This document shows positions 38,856-51,269 of a DNA stretch of 64,000 nt, piece by piece. This DNA comes from Engraulis encrasicolus. Its lineage: Eukaryota; Chordata; Actinopteri; Clupeiformes; Engraulidae. The position numbers and the translations under genes are program-made. The notes beneath the pieces were generated by a model that was not told the DNA's origin, made no database searches, and was given only the letters and a program-made list of their open reading frames with translations. The stretch is from assembly GCF_034702125.1 (NCBI RefSeq), contig NC_085861.1, positions 1,076,531-1,140,530 of the forward strand, in the 5' to 3' direction. Every line of letters starts with the position of its first letter. Positions within the stretch are counted from its first letter, which is position 1.

Positions 38856-41065
38856 CAGGGGTCCCAAAACTTTTTTCTCTGGGGGCCACATTATCGTTCC
38901 TGACTGTGATCAGGGGCCGGGATCAATCATGTGGGCTGTACACTAGGCCACTGCCTCTTATAGCCATAATTTCTAGCACAAAATAGTTCATCATCACAAG
39001 TGATGTCCAAAGCAAGTGAGTACCTCACATGTTTTTCAATTTGAAATACCACTGTTATTCCTTTTAATTTCGAATGACCGTGTAAAAATAGCAAGGAAAG
39101 ATAAGAAAACTAGAAAAGTGCTCAGTCAGAGACCACACCTCCGCCAAGGCAGGTCAGAATTAGATTGCGATTCTACAGCCTTTGTCAACATATTTCAAAA
39201 TGTCAAAATGACACATTCATGACAGTTCAGTGCTTTGCAAACCTTAATAATAGAGTGCAGTTATTAAAGGATGATGGTTCTTCTGCCATTCATCATCCAG
39301 TGAAAAGATGCATATCACCGTAGTTTAGTTAGGGCCAAGAATACAATTAGGCTACACTTAACCATCTACTTTAATTTCGCCTTGGGATCAATAAATGATA
39401 GGCCTACTCTACTTTCTAGCTACTCTTAACCGATTAATCAACATGATGAAAAACCCATAGGCCTATTAGGCCTATGTCATCCACGAACATCCCATTTGTT
39501 GTGTCTTTGTCAATTTAAGTAATTGGCTTATTAAGAAGAAGACAAAGATGATTTAAGAATGCAGACATTTTTCTTTCCATTCCAATACAAGTAATTAAAT
39601 TGAGTTAACAGTAGGCTACCACCAATACGGGTAGGCCTATAAAACTTGTGAGTGTGTTTCTGTCCACCACCACCAGAGGGAAGTGCTGGGTGTTCTCTGG
39701 TGTTAGTAAGAACGATGTATAGCTTAGTGAAAACATTAGGCTACTAGAGGCGTTCATTGGGCTAGAAAGAAACTAGAGTGATGATGTTAGCATAATTAGC
39801 TACCTAGCACGTTAACATTCGGTCTGAACTGAAATGACTCATTTTGTCAAAACCCAATGACTACCAACTTAGCATATTTGGCTTGGCATACTCACAAATA
39901 TATGATGAATGTTGCCTATTGTGTTAACTAATGTCCAACAACTCCATAAAGTTACAATGAGTGGGTTTAGCAGAGTGGAAACGCTAGGTTAACATTGCAT
40001 TCAGTTACCATGTTGGAATAACTAGGCTAGTGAACTAGCTAGAAACTGCCTGAGCTGAAATGAATCAGGTGTTGTCAAAATCAAACAATGTACATAATAG
40101 GCTCGGCATATTCACAAGTAAGTGCATCGAGTGAGATGTTAATGAACAGCCTCCAGGAATAGCAAAAAGTTTTGACAGAGCTGTTTATTTTCGTTAGAAA
40201 GAAACTCCTGGCTTACTGAGTACGGTAGAACCAAGCTTCCTGTTTGTGTTAATTTAGGCAAAGTAAAACTAGCTCTACTCTGAACAATCACACGTGCAGT
40301 GTTGACTGATCATCGCAGAACATGCATTTTGAAGCGGTTTTAAAGGCAGATGGCATCCAAAACGTTGCAAGAGGAGACAGTCCGTTCCCCCTATTCACAT
40401 GACACCGAGGGGCAAGAGGAGCCAGTCCTATTCACACCACACCGAGGGGCAAGAGGAGCCAGTCCTATTCACACCACACCGAGGGGCAAGAGGAGCCAGT
40501 CCTATTCACACCACACCGAGGGGCAAGAGGAGCCAGTCCGTTCCCCCTATTCACATGACACCGAAGGTGCTGCTGCCCGGCAGCAACACAGGGGGATATT
40601 CGTCTGTCCAGTGTGATCAGTGCTCAATTCACCTCGCGCACCTTGTGGCAGTCCGTGAAATAGCAGCGAACATACAATAACGAACACACACACAAACCCA
40701 GGCGATAACGAACACACACACAAACCCAGGCGATCACATAACCTCCACCCTTGGCGGAGGTAAATATGGTGATTGACAGTTTATGAGTGATACAATAGAA
40801 ATGGTAGGCCTGTTTATATTACAGTGAGATGAGAAACTATCAAGACAAGAAACTTCTGGTGATTCACAGTATGTTAGTGAAAATTAAACTGTAGGAAGGC
40901 CTGTAATAAACAAAATGAAATATTTAAAATATATAGGTCTATTTTATCATTATTTTTTCTGTGTGGATTGCTTCTTTGTGCCAGTTCAAATGGTGAGGTG
41001 CAGAGTGCTGGAGGGCCGGTCAAAGGGGCGTGGCGGGCCGTATCCGGCCCCCTGGCTCTAGTTTG
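38856..41065. mobile_element. hAT-like element, degraded, with nested repeats
   Basis: The left end CAGGGGTCCCAAAACTT is followed by GGGGGCCACATTATCG. The right part holds GGGCCGTATCCGGCCCCC and CTGGCTCTAGTTTGGAC near 41038-41072 but lacks a clean end. No target duplication was confirmed. A segment bounded by CCTCCGCCAAGG (39137) and its inverted form CCTTGGCGGAGG (about 40748) may be a separate nested insertion. Confidence 0.5.
40388..40560. repeat. 37-base tandem repeat
   Basis: Four units contain CACCGAGGGGCAAGAGGAGC and CAGTCCTATTCACACCA. The word GAGGGGCAAG falls at 40407, 40444, 40481 and 40518. Confidence 0.93.
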
Positions 41066-41369
41066 GACAGACAGCTTGTGGTTGATTGGTGAGGAAGTTG
41101 TGGATACCGGGCCGCACGACATTAATTGGAAAAAAGAAATCCAGAAGACCTGCCTTTGTTATGAACTGCGGTGCAGAACACATCTCAAATATAACTTTTA
41201 GTATTGCCATATTAGTAATTGCATTACTAGACATAGCAAGACAAAGACAACTAGAAATGCATTCTCACAGAAAATGCTGGAAGCGGGCTTGCCTTTTGGG
41301 GCAGAGATGAAACAAAGTACTATTGAGAAAACAAAGCTAAAAGAAATCTTGGAAAAACTCCATCCACCC

Positions 41370-41456
41370 AGTCAGAAGTTATGGGCCAAACAATTCAGCC
41401 ATCTTGGATTCAGCCATCTTGAAAGTGTTGTAGCTCTGCATTTTGGGGATATACTA
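41370..41456. repeat. Fragment of the 140-base repeat family
   Basis: CAGTCAGAAGTTATGGGCCA and TTCAGCCATCTTGAAAGTGT match the Helentron-like tandem unit, and TTTTGGGGATATA resembles its terminus. It lies directly before the tRNA-like array. Confidence 0.75.
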
Positions 41457-42150
41457 AATGACATACATGGTATTTTAAGTTGGCTAAGGAACACTGCATA
41501 TGATAAAATTTTGAAAATCAACATGGCTTCGAGCGGGATTCGAACTCACAACCTCCATATCTGTAATCCAACCCCTTTGCCATTGATATTAAATGACATA
41601 CAATACATGATATTTGAAGTTGGCTAAGGAACACTGCATATGATATCATTTTGAAAATCAACATGGCTTCGACTGGGGTTCGAACCTCCAACCCCCATAT
41701 CCCTAATTCAGCACATTTGCCATTCATACTAAATGACATACATGGCATTTTAAGTTGGCCAAGGAACACTGCATATGATATAATTTTGAAAATCAACATG
41801 GCTTTGACTGGGATTCGAACCCCCAACCTCCATATCTGTAATCCAGCACATTTGCCATGCATACTAAATGACATACATGGCATTTTAAGTTGGCCAAGGA
41901 ACACTGCATATGATATAATTTTGAAAATCAACATGGCTTTGACTGGGTTTCGAACCCCCAACCTCAATATCTGTAATTCAGCACATTTGCCATCCATACT
42001 AAATGATATACATGGCATTTTAAGTCGTCCAAGGAACGCTGCATATGATATAATTTAGAAAATCAACATGGCTTCGGGTGGGATTCGAACCTTCAACCTC
42101 CATCTCTCTAATGCAGCGGCATGCATTACCACTAAGCCAAGCAGCTAATT
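41456..42150 (-). repeat. 135-base tandem array carrying a tRNA B box in each unit
   Basis: Five units: the word AATCAACATG starts at 41516, 41656, 41791, 41926 and 42061 (spacing 140, then 135 three times). On the minus strand each unit contains GGTTCGAATCC or GGTTCGAACCC, which fits the RNA polymerase III B box. The long open frames on both strands are repeat translations with Ile-Arg-Thr words. Confidence 0.88.
42066..42150 (-). repeat. tRNA-like sequence with A and B boxes
   Basis: The last unit, read on the minus strand, continues into TTGGCTTAGTGGTAATGC, which fits an A box, placed about 40 bases before GGTTCGAATCCC. The cloverleaf pairs poorly: about five of seven acceptor pairs and no clear anticodon stem. 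It is therefore a tRNA-derived SINE head or pseudo-tRNA, not a working tRNA. Confidence 0.55.
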
Positions 42151-42159
42151 GTCATGCAT

Positions 42160-44119
42160 AGTCCAGCAAGACTATATTACATTGCATTGCAGAGCTGGAC
42201 AATAGACTTCTAGAATGCTTGCTCGCACCTGCTCGTTAAGAATAGAATCTTGAGACAGTGACAGTTGAAATGGAACACTTCATTGGCTGCACCTGTTGTG
42301 ATTGACTGAAAGACAGTTAGTATTGAGCTCTAGACAGGGGAGAGGATGAGAATGAGTTTTTTGTCTTTACAACATCGTTGTAAAAAAACTAAAAGGAGTT
42401 GGCACGTGTCCTTTTCACAGATCGGAGTCATGCTTGTTATCTCTCTAACAGTCTTTGAATGAAGTTTATAGGTGAAAGGGTTCAGGCACAAATGGACCTC
42501 CGTGTGGGACATGCGCTGATCTCTTGAAAAATGCACTTTTCGAAAGAATGGGATTCTCCATAGAGCCAGGCCTGTTTTTTTTACAAACCTGCCATTTAAA
42601 AAGTATTGGGAGTTGGGAGATGAAACTTTCACAATTTGGAGACATCCCATAGAGCTCGCTAACAACGCGTCAACTAAACTTCTAGGTGAAAGTGTTGATG
42701 TTTTATGATCGAAAAAGTCTCCTACACTCTAATCTCTAGAGTGGCGGAACTTTGGTTCATGAAGGTTCCACCATAGTTTTCAATGGAGACCCAGGCTTTA
42801 ACAAAATCGCCAAAAACGGGAAAACGACAAGAGACACGGAGAAGCCTATAACGATACGCGATCTCCAAGCCGAGCCGGTCGTTTTAGTGTTTGAAGGGTG
42901 TCTCTATCTCGAAAGGCCTAGGAGGAGATCCATTTTCTATTTTTACTGTCCCCCTGCACAAGAACGATAATAATAAGAAACAGGACTTAGAGATTACTAT
43001 AAACGGGCCTTGCTCTGCAAGGGCCATGCTCTGCATGGTCCTTGCTCCGCAAGCCCGCTTAATTACCAGACAAAGTATTTTCAATTTTAATAACAATCAA
43101 ACTGTTTTATATGCTGTCCAATCACTAGTTGAATGTCAAATGCGCCAGAAGCATGCTGCGAGGCCACGCCCACTTTATATTTCACTGCTGCAACGTAAAC
43201 AGTGGATGATTGTCGTTTTGGAGTGGACAATCTTCTCTGGCTTTTTCTTTTTAAGGCTTTTGAACGTTGCGAAGCAAACGTTTGGGAGCTACTTTAAAAA
43301 TCCACTTCTATCATTTGTTGCTATTTCAGTCTCGTGACAGCAACGCTGTGTTACGAACGTAATTGCGCTGCGAGACATGTCTTGTGGTTGCAACTAATAA
43401 CGACCAACGCTTGTTTCTGGAGCTCCTGAAAGTCAGCGTTAGCAGAAAACAAGGCGATGACATGCAACCCGTTGCCTCTTTTTAAAATATTGCATTGGGT
43501 TTTTGACAGATAAAACTGTGCACTCAGACTGCGGTAGAATCACCTACTGGTTATGCACACAAACGCGACGAGAGGGCACTGCTAGTAGCGAGAGCTGCTA
43601 GTAGCGAACTTCAGCGGTATCAAATTCCAGCTTCCAATTATTCCTGTGTTGTTCGAAAAAACAATGACGACTGCTAGTTGGAAACAGTTGACCTTGAATT
43701 AATAGAAGCGCCACTTAGCCAGGACACCTATAACCCAGTAATAATAGCCGTGAATTTCAATGCGCAAAATTGTCCTCAATGAAAATTAACATGGCCAGAG
43801 AGCGCACTTTCTTGCATGGTGAAAAATAGTAGCCTAGTACACACTAGTTTTGGGTGATCATTCCTTGCACTACTAGCCCTAAGACCTGGCTCCATAAATT
43901 AGTGGGGTAAATGTCAGTTTAATAGTCAAATAGGCCTACTAAATGTTATGTTTAAATGTAGGCTGTTACACATTTTGAATGGAGAGAAGGAAAAGTATTA
44001 GGCCTTATTTTTAGACCCTATTAATACTATTATTATTAGGCCTATTAATAATAACAATGATAACAAATAATAATAATATAGGCGTAAATATTGGCTTAAT
44101 ATTATTATTATTATTATTA
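42160..44119. other. Intron 3, unassigned with a palindromic cluster
   Basis: At 43002-43058 GGGCCTTGCTCTGCAAGGGC, ATGCTCTGCAT and CTTGCTCCGCAAG form three adjacent hairpins, perhaps the end of another transposon. No coding sequence is supported. Confidence 0.45.
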
Positions 44120-44127
44120 CTATTATT

Positions 44128-47100
44128 TAGGGCTGGGCAACGTTAATGCGTTAACGGTGCGTTAACTATTGAGGTCAGTATTGCCTGACAATTTTGTTAA
44201 CACTTAACACATTGTTTTTTTTTGTTTTTTTTTTAGCCTTTTCTGACCGTCGCGTCGTTCGTTTACTTTTATTTTGAAAGCGTCAGCGCTCTTAAAGCCC
44301 TGCCCCTCGCACGCAGCAGTTGGAGACCACCAGTGACAGCTGACAGAGAAAAAGACATCAGGGTCTAGAAAGTAGGCAAAACTTCTGAATGGACATTTTC
44401 GGTACAAAGTTCTACAGCCCTCATTGCGTAGCTCTCGAACAGCATGTGCGCCTTGGCAACTCGCAAGGTTGTGAAAAAAAAATGTATCAGCTGTCAATAA
44501 CGACACGCGGACTGACAGAGTGCATAGCTGAAAACTAAAGCCTTGCTCAAAAAGCCGACCGCGAGATATTAATTCCTCAGGCAACGTTTTGGTTTCTACC
44601 TACACCTGGCGTTGCGCATGCATGTTAGGCTATAATAATACAATAATTTGTTTCATTAGTTATGGGCATGCTTTATAACTTAGTGTGATATGTAGGCCTA
44701 GATTGGCAAATAGGCCCATTTCTATTTTGAAAGAATAGGCCTATTACACAGGTTATAGTAGCCTACATATGCAAATTATGATTATGATTGGTCTACTTCA
44801 TCTTAGAAAATGTCAATGTAGATAGTCTGTTTAAAAAACCCAATTACTGTTTCGGAGGTGCAGGAAGCCATTAAGTCATTACAGAGCGGTAAATCTCCTG
44901 GACCAGATGGTTTTACGGTAGAGTTTTATAAACTCTTTTCTGCTACTCTAGCACCAGTTTTAGTGGCAGTATTCAATGAAGCCTTTAAGGAAGGCCGCCT
45001 ACCTCCCTCTATGTGTGATGCCTCCATCTCCTTATTACTAAAAAAAGATAAAGATCCACTTCTCTGTGGTAGTTACAGGCCAATTTCTCTTTTAAACGTG
45101 GATGTGAAAATTCTTGCCAAAGTCCTATGTGCTCGTCTCCAACAAGTAATGTCCCTTTTAGTTTCTCCTGACCAAACAGGCTTCATCACAGGAAGACAGT
45201 CTTTCTTCAATACCAGAAGGCTACTTAACATCTTACTTTGCCCTGGCTCAGACAATGCTGAAGTGGTTGTTTCGTTAGATGCACAAACTGCATTTGACGT
45301 TTTGGAATGGAAATATCTGTTCTTTGTATTAGATAAATTTGGATTTAATTCAGATCTTATTTCATGGATTAAACTTCTCTATGCCTCCCCTAAAGCATCA
45401 GTCCGCACCAATGATCAACACTCTCCCCTGTTCTCTCTCCATAGAGGCACACGGCAAGGCTGCCCTCTTTCCCCGTTACTGTTTGCTCTAGCCATCGAGC
45501 CCCTTGCTATCTGGCTCCGCAAGGAGGAACGTTTCGAAGGAATAACCCGATTTGGCCTTGTTCACAAGCTCTCCCTTTTTGCTGATGATCTATTACTATA
45601 TGTTTCAAATCCTCTTTCTTCTCTCCCTAACATCCTCAATATCCTAAGTGAGTTTGGGAAACTATCCGGTTATAAACTCAACCTACAGAAAAGTGAATTA
45701 TTTCCAATTAATGCTTTGGCAAAGAGGATTTCCACCTCCCATTTTCCATTCAAAGTTGTACCCGAGGGGTTTGTCTATCTTGGGATATTTGTGACTAGCA
45801 CTTTAACTGATATCTTTGCAAAAAACTTCCTCAAGCTATTAGATAAATGCAAACATGATTTTTCTAGATGGTCCACCCTCCCAATATCCTTAATGGGTAG
45901 AGTGAATCTGGTCAAAATGATTATCCTACCCAAATTTCTATATCTCTTTGAACACATTCCAGTTGTCATTAACAAGTCTTTCTTTCGTACCCTTGATCAG
46001 CATATTGGGTCTTTTTTGTGGGGAAATAAGCCAGCGCGTATAAAAAAATCAGTGATGTACCTTGAGAAGGCCAAGGGTGGTCTTTCACTGCCTAACTTCT
46101 GCTGGTATTACTGGGCATGTAATATAAACAAACTTTTGTACTGGGTTGATGATGGCACCGAAATGACTAACTGTTCATGGCTTCAAATCGAGTTGTCCTC
46201 CTCTGGTCATGCTTTACACTCTGTAGTGTCATCGCAGATTCCCATTGTCACCAAACTCTACAAGAATCCAATTGTTTCTAATACCCTGAAAATATGGTCC
46301 CAATTTCGCAAACACTTTGGTCTTATCAGATCGTCAGCTATTGCTCCCATATTAAACAATCATCTATTTCCTCCATCCTGCTCTGATCCAGTATTTTGCA
46401 TGTGGGCAACAAAAGGTCTCACAAAGATAACACAACTATACAAGGACCAAACCTTCTCCTCTTTTGCTGAGCTGTCAACCAAATATGATCTACCAAACTC
46501 CCACCTCTTTCGCTATTTTCAAATAAGGCACTATGTACAGCATCAGTTTTGTGAGTTCCCTAACCATCCCCCTGAATCTGAATTAGACAAAATACTTTCT
46601 CTGAGTACGAGCCGGCGTGGTCTTACTTCTACCCTTTACAACTTAGTCCACTCTTCATGCCCAGACCCTACTATATCACTTAAACAGACATGGGAACAGG
46701 ACCTAGGGTTGACTATATCTGATGCCGATTGGGGAGTCATATTAAATCTTACCCATGACACCTCAATATGTGCAAGACATGGCCTACTTCAATGTAAAAT
46801 CCTCCACAGAGTACATTTTACAAATGCTAGATTAGCAAAGATATACCCAGGCAGAAGTGATGCCTGCAGCAGATGCGGGAATTCTCCGGCCGACCATGTT
46901 CACATGTTTTGGTCCTGTCCTAAGTTGTCAGCATTTTGGTCAAGCATATTTGGTACCCTTAGCACAGCCCTCAAATCCAAGATAGAGCCACATCCCCTTA
47001 CTGCCCTCTTTGGAATTCCCTCAAGGCCTGAAATGCATGTGGAACAGGTTGTAGCTTTCACTACCCTTTTAGCTAGGCGACTGATACTTTTGAGATGGAA

Positions 47101-47990
47101 ACACTCCTCTCCACCTACACATGATAGCTGGATTAAAGAAATTCTTCAGTGCATGACACTTGAAAAAATGCGTTACTCCCTGAAAGGTTCCCTTCGCACA
47201 TTCCACAAAACATGGAAACCTATCCTCACTCACATTGAAAGTGTAACTGTACAGCCTGAAAGCACCTGATATTGCAGTAGTACTCCCCCCTTTCCCCCCC
47301 TCATCTGTTTATTTATTTATTTAATTGAATTTACATTATCCTTTCTGCAGAACCTTATTTTTCTTTTCTTGTTTCTAGTTTATTTTTTTCTTTTTCCCCC
47401 TTTCCCCTCTTTCTTCTTCCTTTCATTTTCTTTTTTCCTATGCCCTGTTTTGCCATGTATGTATGTATGTCTGTCTGTATGTATGCGTGTGTGTATGTAT
47501 GTAGGTATGAATGCTTGTAGGTATGAAGGGGTGGGTGAGTAATGGGAGGTGGGTGGTGGTTGTATCGACGGGGGTTGCATGGGGGGTTTGGGGGAGGGGG
47601 GTTGGTTGGTGATACTGTCTATATTTGTGTTACTTATACTTTTACCTATACTTTTGCCTATACTATATGTATACTGACTTACATTTACTTATACTTATAC
47701 TATATATCACCCAATAACTGCGACTTTGACATTTTGTATTCTGATGAAAATTTCCAATAATAAAAAAAAAAAAAAAACCCCTAGCAAAGATTCAATTTCT
47801 TTCTGTGGTCGTCTGTGATATATGATAATTACGGTGTAATAAGTGATTTGGTAAGCTGACATTTTCAAATATATATTGGCACTTTTGAAGCGGCTTTTGA
47901 ATTCATATTTGGGTTCCGCGCGCTATGTAATTAATCACAGAAAGTCACTGAGTTAATGCGATTAAAGATTTTCAAGTTTGCCCACCCCTA
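44128..47990. mobile_element. hAT element split by a LINE
   Basis: The ends TAGGGCTGGGCAACG and TTTGCCCACCCCTA are inverted, and CTATTATT is an exact 8-base direct repeat at 44120-44127 and 47991-47998. The flank is ATT-rich, so chance is not negligible. Inner words such as TTAATGCG recur near both ends. Without the LINE (about 44832-47776) the element is about 0.9 kb and non-autonomous. Confidence 0.82.
44843..47776 (+). mobile_element. 5'-truncated L1/Tx1-like LINE with long open reverse transcriptase frame
   Basis: A single frame from 44858 to 47269 (803 codons) is open; it starts inside the protein at a GTG codon, so the copy is 5' truncated. In order it shows GKSPGPDGFTVEFYKLFSA, YRPISLLNVDVKILAKVL, SPDQTGFITGRQS, SLDAQTAFDVLEW (45274), TRQGCPLSPLLFALAIEPL and the catalytic FADD (45578-45589). 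Near the C-terminus CSRCGNSPADHVHMFWSC looks like the Cys/His motif of L1-type ORF2. An untranslated tail ends in poly-A at about 47760-47776. The endonuclease is absent. The fully open frame suggests a fairly recent insertion. It interrupts the hAT element above, in intron 3 of the NLR gene. Confidence 0.93.
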
Positions 47991-48053
47991 CTATTATTAT
48001 TAGGATTATACTAATTATACTATATAATTATTATAATACTATTATGGAGTGAA

Positions 48054-48155
48054 GAGGGGGGACCAGTTCCATGGCGCAAAGCTTGAGCACCCTGCCGGTG
48101 ATGTTGTCTGGCCCTGGTGCTTTTCCCGCCTTGCGCTTGCTCAGCAGGGACCGAG
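48054..48155 (-). pseudogene. LINE reverse transcriptase fragment
   Basis: On the minus strand the frame reads GKAPGPDNITGRVLKLCAME, the conserved PGPD block of LINE reverse transcriptases. Only about 35 codons remain. Confidence 0.75.
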
Positions 48156-48233
48156 TTCTTTTCTTTGAAGGCCTCATTTTTTTCCCCCTCCATTCATTTG
48201 AGTTGGCAGGAAAAAATGAGGCCTTCAAAGAAA
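48156..48233. repeat. Perfect-stem palindrome
   Basis: TTCTTTTCTTTGAAGGCCTC and its reverse complement flank a spacer of about 35 bases, so the region can form a stem of more than 20 pairs. Confidence 0.8.
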
Positions 48234-48327
48234 AGATCACGGTCCCTAAAGTCAAATATGGGAGATTTTCCCTGATGTTTAGAGGTTGCTTTGCTTTGTT
48301 GATAGTCTGAAGACTATCAACAAATTT

Positions 48328-48674
48328 TGCAGCATAATGTAGGAGTCCACCCCTGAATCCTATAGAAAACCTATGGAGAGATCTCAAAATGGCAGTGTGG
48401 AGAAAGCACCCTTCAAATCACCTCAAGGATGGTCTAAAATTCCAACAGAGTGTTGTAGGAAACTCATTGATGGTTATCAGAAGTGGTTGTTCGCAGTTAT
48501 TTTGTCTAAAGTAGTAGGCTGAGGGTGTCATTACCTCATGCCCATTTTTGGAGTTTTGTGTAAAATGATCGTTCATTTATAACACAGCATTTGTGATTGC
48601 AATCATTTTCTGGAAGAAATTGAGTATTATCTGGCAGAATTGAAGGGGTGCCAATACTTTTGGCCAGCACTGTA
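48328..48674 (+). pseudogene. Tc1/mariner 3' remnant
   Basis: A frame near 48350-48410 reads NPIENLWRDLKMAVWRK, the end of Tc1 transposases. The element ends with GGGGTGCCAATACTTTTGGC and CAGCACTGTA, a Tc1 terminal repeat. The left part is missing. Confidence 0.82.
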
Positions 48675-49359
48675 CATATAAAATACCGTTACAGTTTCAG
48701 TTGCAGATCTTCGACATCTAGAGAAGAGAGATATTCCCAGGGCTCTTGCACTTCACAGTCTGGTGCTTCTTGGGAAAGGACTAGTAATTGCAGGCAAAGA
48801 AGAGAGTCAGTGGAGCATCTTCAAATGTGGAAGTTTAAACGTTTTTATTTCAACGTTGTCACGTCTTCTTCTTCAGAGTTAATCTTCTAAATCTAAACTT
48901 CTACATCTTGCTCACCATATCAGCGACTCCAATAGTCTTAAGACCCCAATAGTCTTTCCAGCAAGGTAAAGCAATTATTCCAAAATTCACAGTTTGAGTT
49001 GGTCCATGAGATAGGCGAGTGAAGTGCGAAGTGCGAGTGCGGTACGAAAAAGGATAGCCTTCCCCAAGCTCACCCCACGCCAAACTGAACTAGCGCGCAG
49101 GTGCCAGGTGGACACTAATTGTAGGCCTTCCAATTACGCACCGCATGCACAGCGCCACACACATGTCCACAATAACCAATAAACAAATAGCACAAACTAA
49201 AGTGAACCACTAACCCATAAAGTGTCATAATGAAAACAAAAATATATAAAGAAAGTATTTATGCCTCCTATAGATAGCTTGTGGTTGATACTACATGTAA
49301 AAATGATCAACAGCAATGAATACTAAACTACGAGAGGGAGAAAATTGAAGAAGGTAAAG

Positions 49360-51267
49360 CTCCTAATCACTGGTATTGGCACCCTTTACTGGATACCATT
49401 GTGGAAACGTAATTTGACTCAAATATGGTAAATAAATAACAAATGGGAATCACCTTTGACAAATTGCTTTTGCCCATAGGACATGAATTAGGCAAGGAAT
49501 TTTTCATATTTATGTTTTAAATAGCCACCTGTTACATCTTGTTCGTCTTTGACAAATGTGAAGACAGAGGGGCTGCCTGAGGACACCAGAAATACAATTA
49601 TTCAGCCTGATCTCCAAAAATTCCGTGCTCCAGGACACGGATGTTAAGGACACGAAATCCTTGTCCAGGAGCACGGATTTTGCCAAAATTCTGTGCTCCT
49701 GGACACGGAATTGTTTTCCGTGCTCCTGGACACGGAATTGTTTTCCGTGATGGGCACACAGAAGTGCTTTCTATAGGCTATTACCACAGCACTGTGACAC
49801 AGCACTGTATATCATTAGAAAATACATACCAAATGCTAATCCTAAACAAAATAATGCTATAGCAATTTAAGTTGTGCCCTGACCAAAACATTCCCTAACC
49901 TTAACCTGTCATTAAAGACATATTTTTGAGAAATACCTTTTCCAGTTGGTTGCTAGGCTATCAAAGTCATATAATGAATGAAAGAAAACTAGCTGTGCCC
50001 AGACCAAAACAATCCCTAACCCTAACCTGTCAGTAAGAAATGTTTTTTTTTTTTAGACAAAATATTTGAAAATAGAAAAATCCTGAGAAAACACAAGACT
50101 GTGGAAATAGCCTATAGAAAGCACTTCAAACAATTCCGTGTCCAGGAGCACGGAAAACAATTCCTGGACACGGATTTTGTGTCCTTAACATCAGTGTCCA
50201 GGAGCACGGAATTTTTGGAGATCATGTTGAATTATTTGCAAAAACAAGACCGCCAAATAATAAAAGGTCATCTCAAAAGACCCTAGTATACCATTTCCAA
50301 CACTGTGTTGTGTTATTCAGAAATCTGCCATACAGGGAGCTGTAAAGAACATCCTTGGATGTGGGGCTAAGGGAAGAAATTATGATAGAAGTCTGTAGAA
50401 GTCGGTGCAAATAATGACTAAACACAGGGTCTAACATCTACAGACCTGAAGGTCAACTTTGAACTGTTTTGGGAAGTTTTTTTCAATAAGCATCACAAGT
50501 TAAACACTACACAAACTATTGGTTTTTGGTTGGAGGCAAAGGCAGACCACAATGCTTCATGAAACTCATAAAAGGGAACACCTGAAGTCTGTGTAAGACA
50601 ATACAGGGAAAGCACAGCCCTTTTATGAATGTTCTAAGGTCAGATGAAGCAATAGTACAGCTTTTCAGTGATGCACACAAACAGCATGTTTGCATATTCT
50701 GCAAGAAAGTCTTTGAGGAAAAGGACACCCTACCAAAAATCAAGCATGGTGTCAGATCTATAATATTATGGCACCCCATTGATGCACTAGGTATTGGAGG
50801 CTTTGACCATATGACAGGTATCATGACAGGCATCACAGGTATCATCATTTACAGGAAAATGTGTAACCATGTGCAAGAGCACTTGGTTTGAGGTGAAGAT
50901 CATGTTCACTCCAAGACAAAAACCCAAAGCACACATCCAAATGCACAATCCAAAATGCCACTAGAGAAGTGCAAGAAGCTCGTAGACGAATACCAAAACC
51001 TTTGGAGGCTGCTTTTGCTGTCTAATGGTGTGAAACCAATCCATTAAGGAGGGGTGCCAATATTCATGGACATGGCCTTTTTCATGTTTTTGCTTGAAAT
51101 TACAAAATGTTTTTTGGAAAAAAATACGTTGCTATTCTAAATATCTTTGGACCTTCAATTAAAAGATCCTGTTGGTAAAAGTTGTTTATATTTCCATTTA
51201 TTTCTGGATATATTGCACATTTTGTAAATAAAATTAAGGGGTGCCAATACTAACTGGAAGCGCTGTA
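49360..51267 (+). pseudogene. Tc1/mariner relic interrupted by a foldback element
   Basis: GGTATTGGCACCCTTTACTG at 49373 looks like the left end and AGGGGTGCCAATACTAACTG near 51237, then CGCTGTA, is the right end. Between about 50330 and 51050 a frame broken by many stops carries Tc1-like words, for example around AAAAACCCAAAGCACACATC (50918), the DxNPKHT block. The copy is dead. The foldback element at 49609-50223 lies inside it. Confidence 0.72.
49609..50223. mobile_element. Foldback element with repeated GTGCTCC/GGACACGG motifs
   Basis: GATCTCCAAAAATTCCGTGC at the left is inverted at the right (GCACGGAATTTTTGGAGATC). Inside both arms the motif TCCTGGACACGGAATTGTTT and its relatives recur, together with GATGTTAAGGACAC and its inverse. 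The superfamily is not recognised. Confidence 0.85.
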
Positions 51268-51269
51268 TA

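Noticed and set aside
40350..40680. Two overlapping frames of about 90 codons
   Set aside because: They translate the 37-base tandem repeat in two frames.
41518..42058. 135-166 codon frames on both strands with periodic repeats
   Set aside because: They are translations of the 135-base tRNA-like array. The period is a multiple of three, which keeps frames open by chance.
42066..42150. Functional tRNA gene on the minus strand
   Set aside because: The A and B boxes are present but the acceptor stem has mismatches and the anticodon arm does not fold well.
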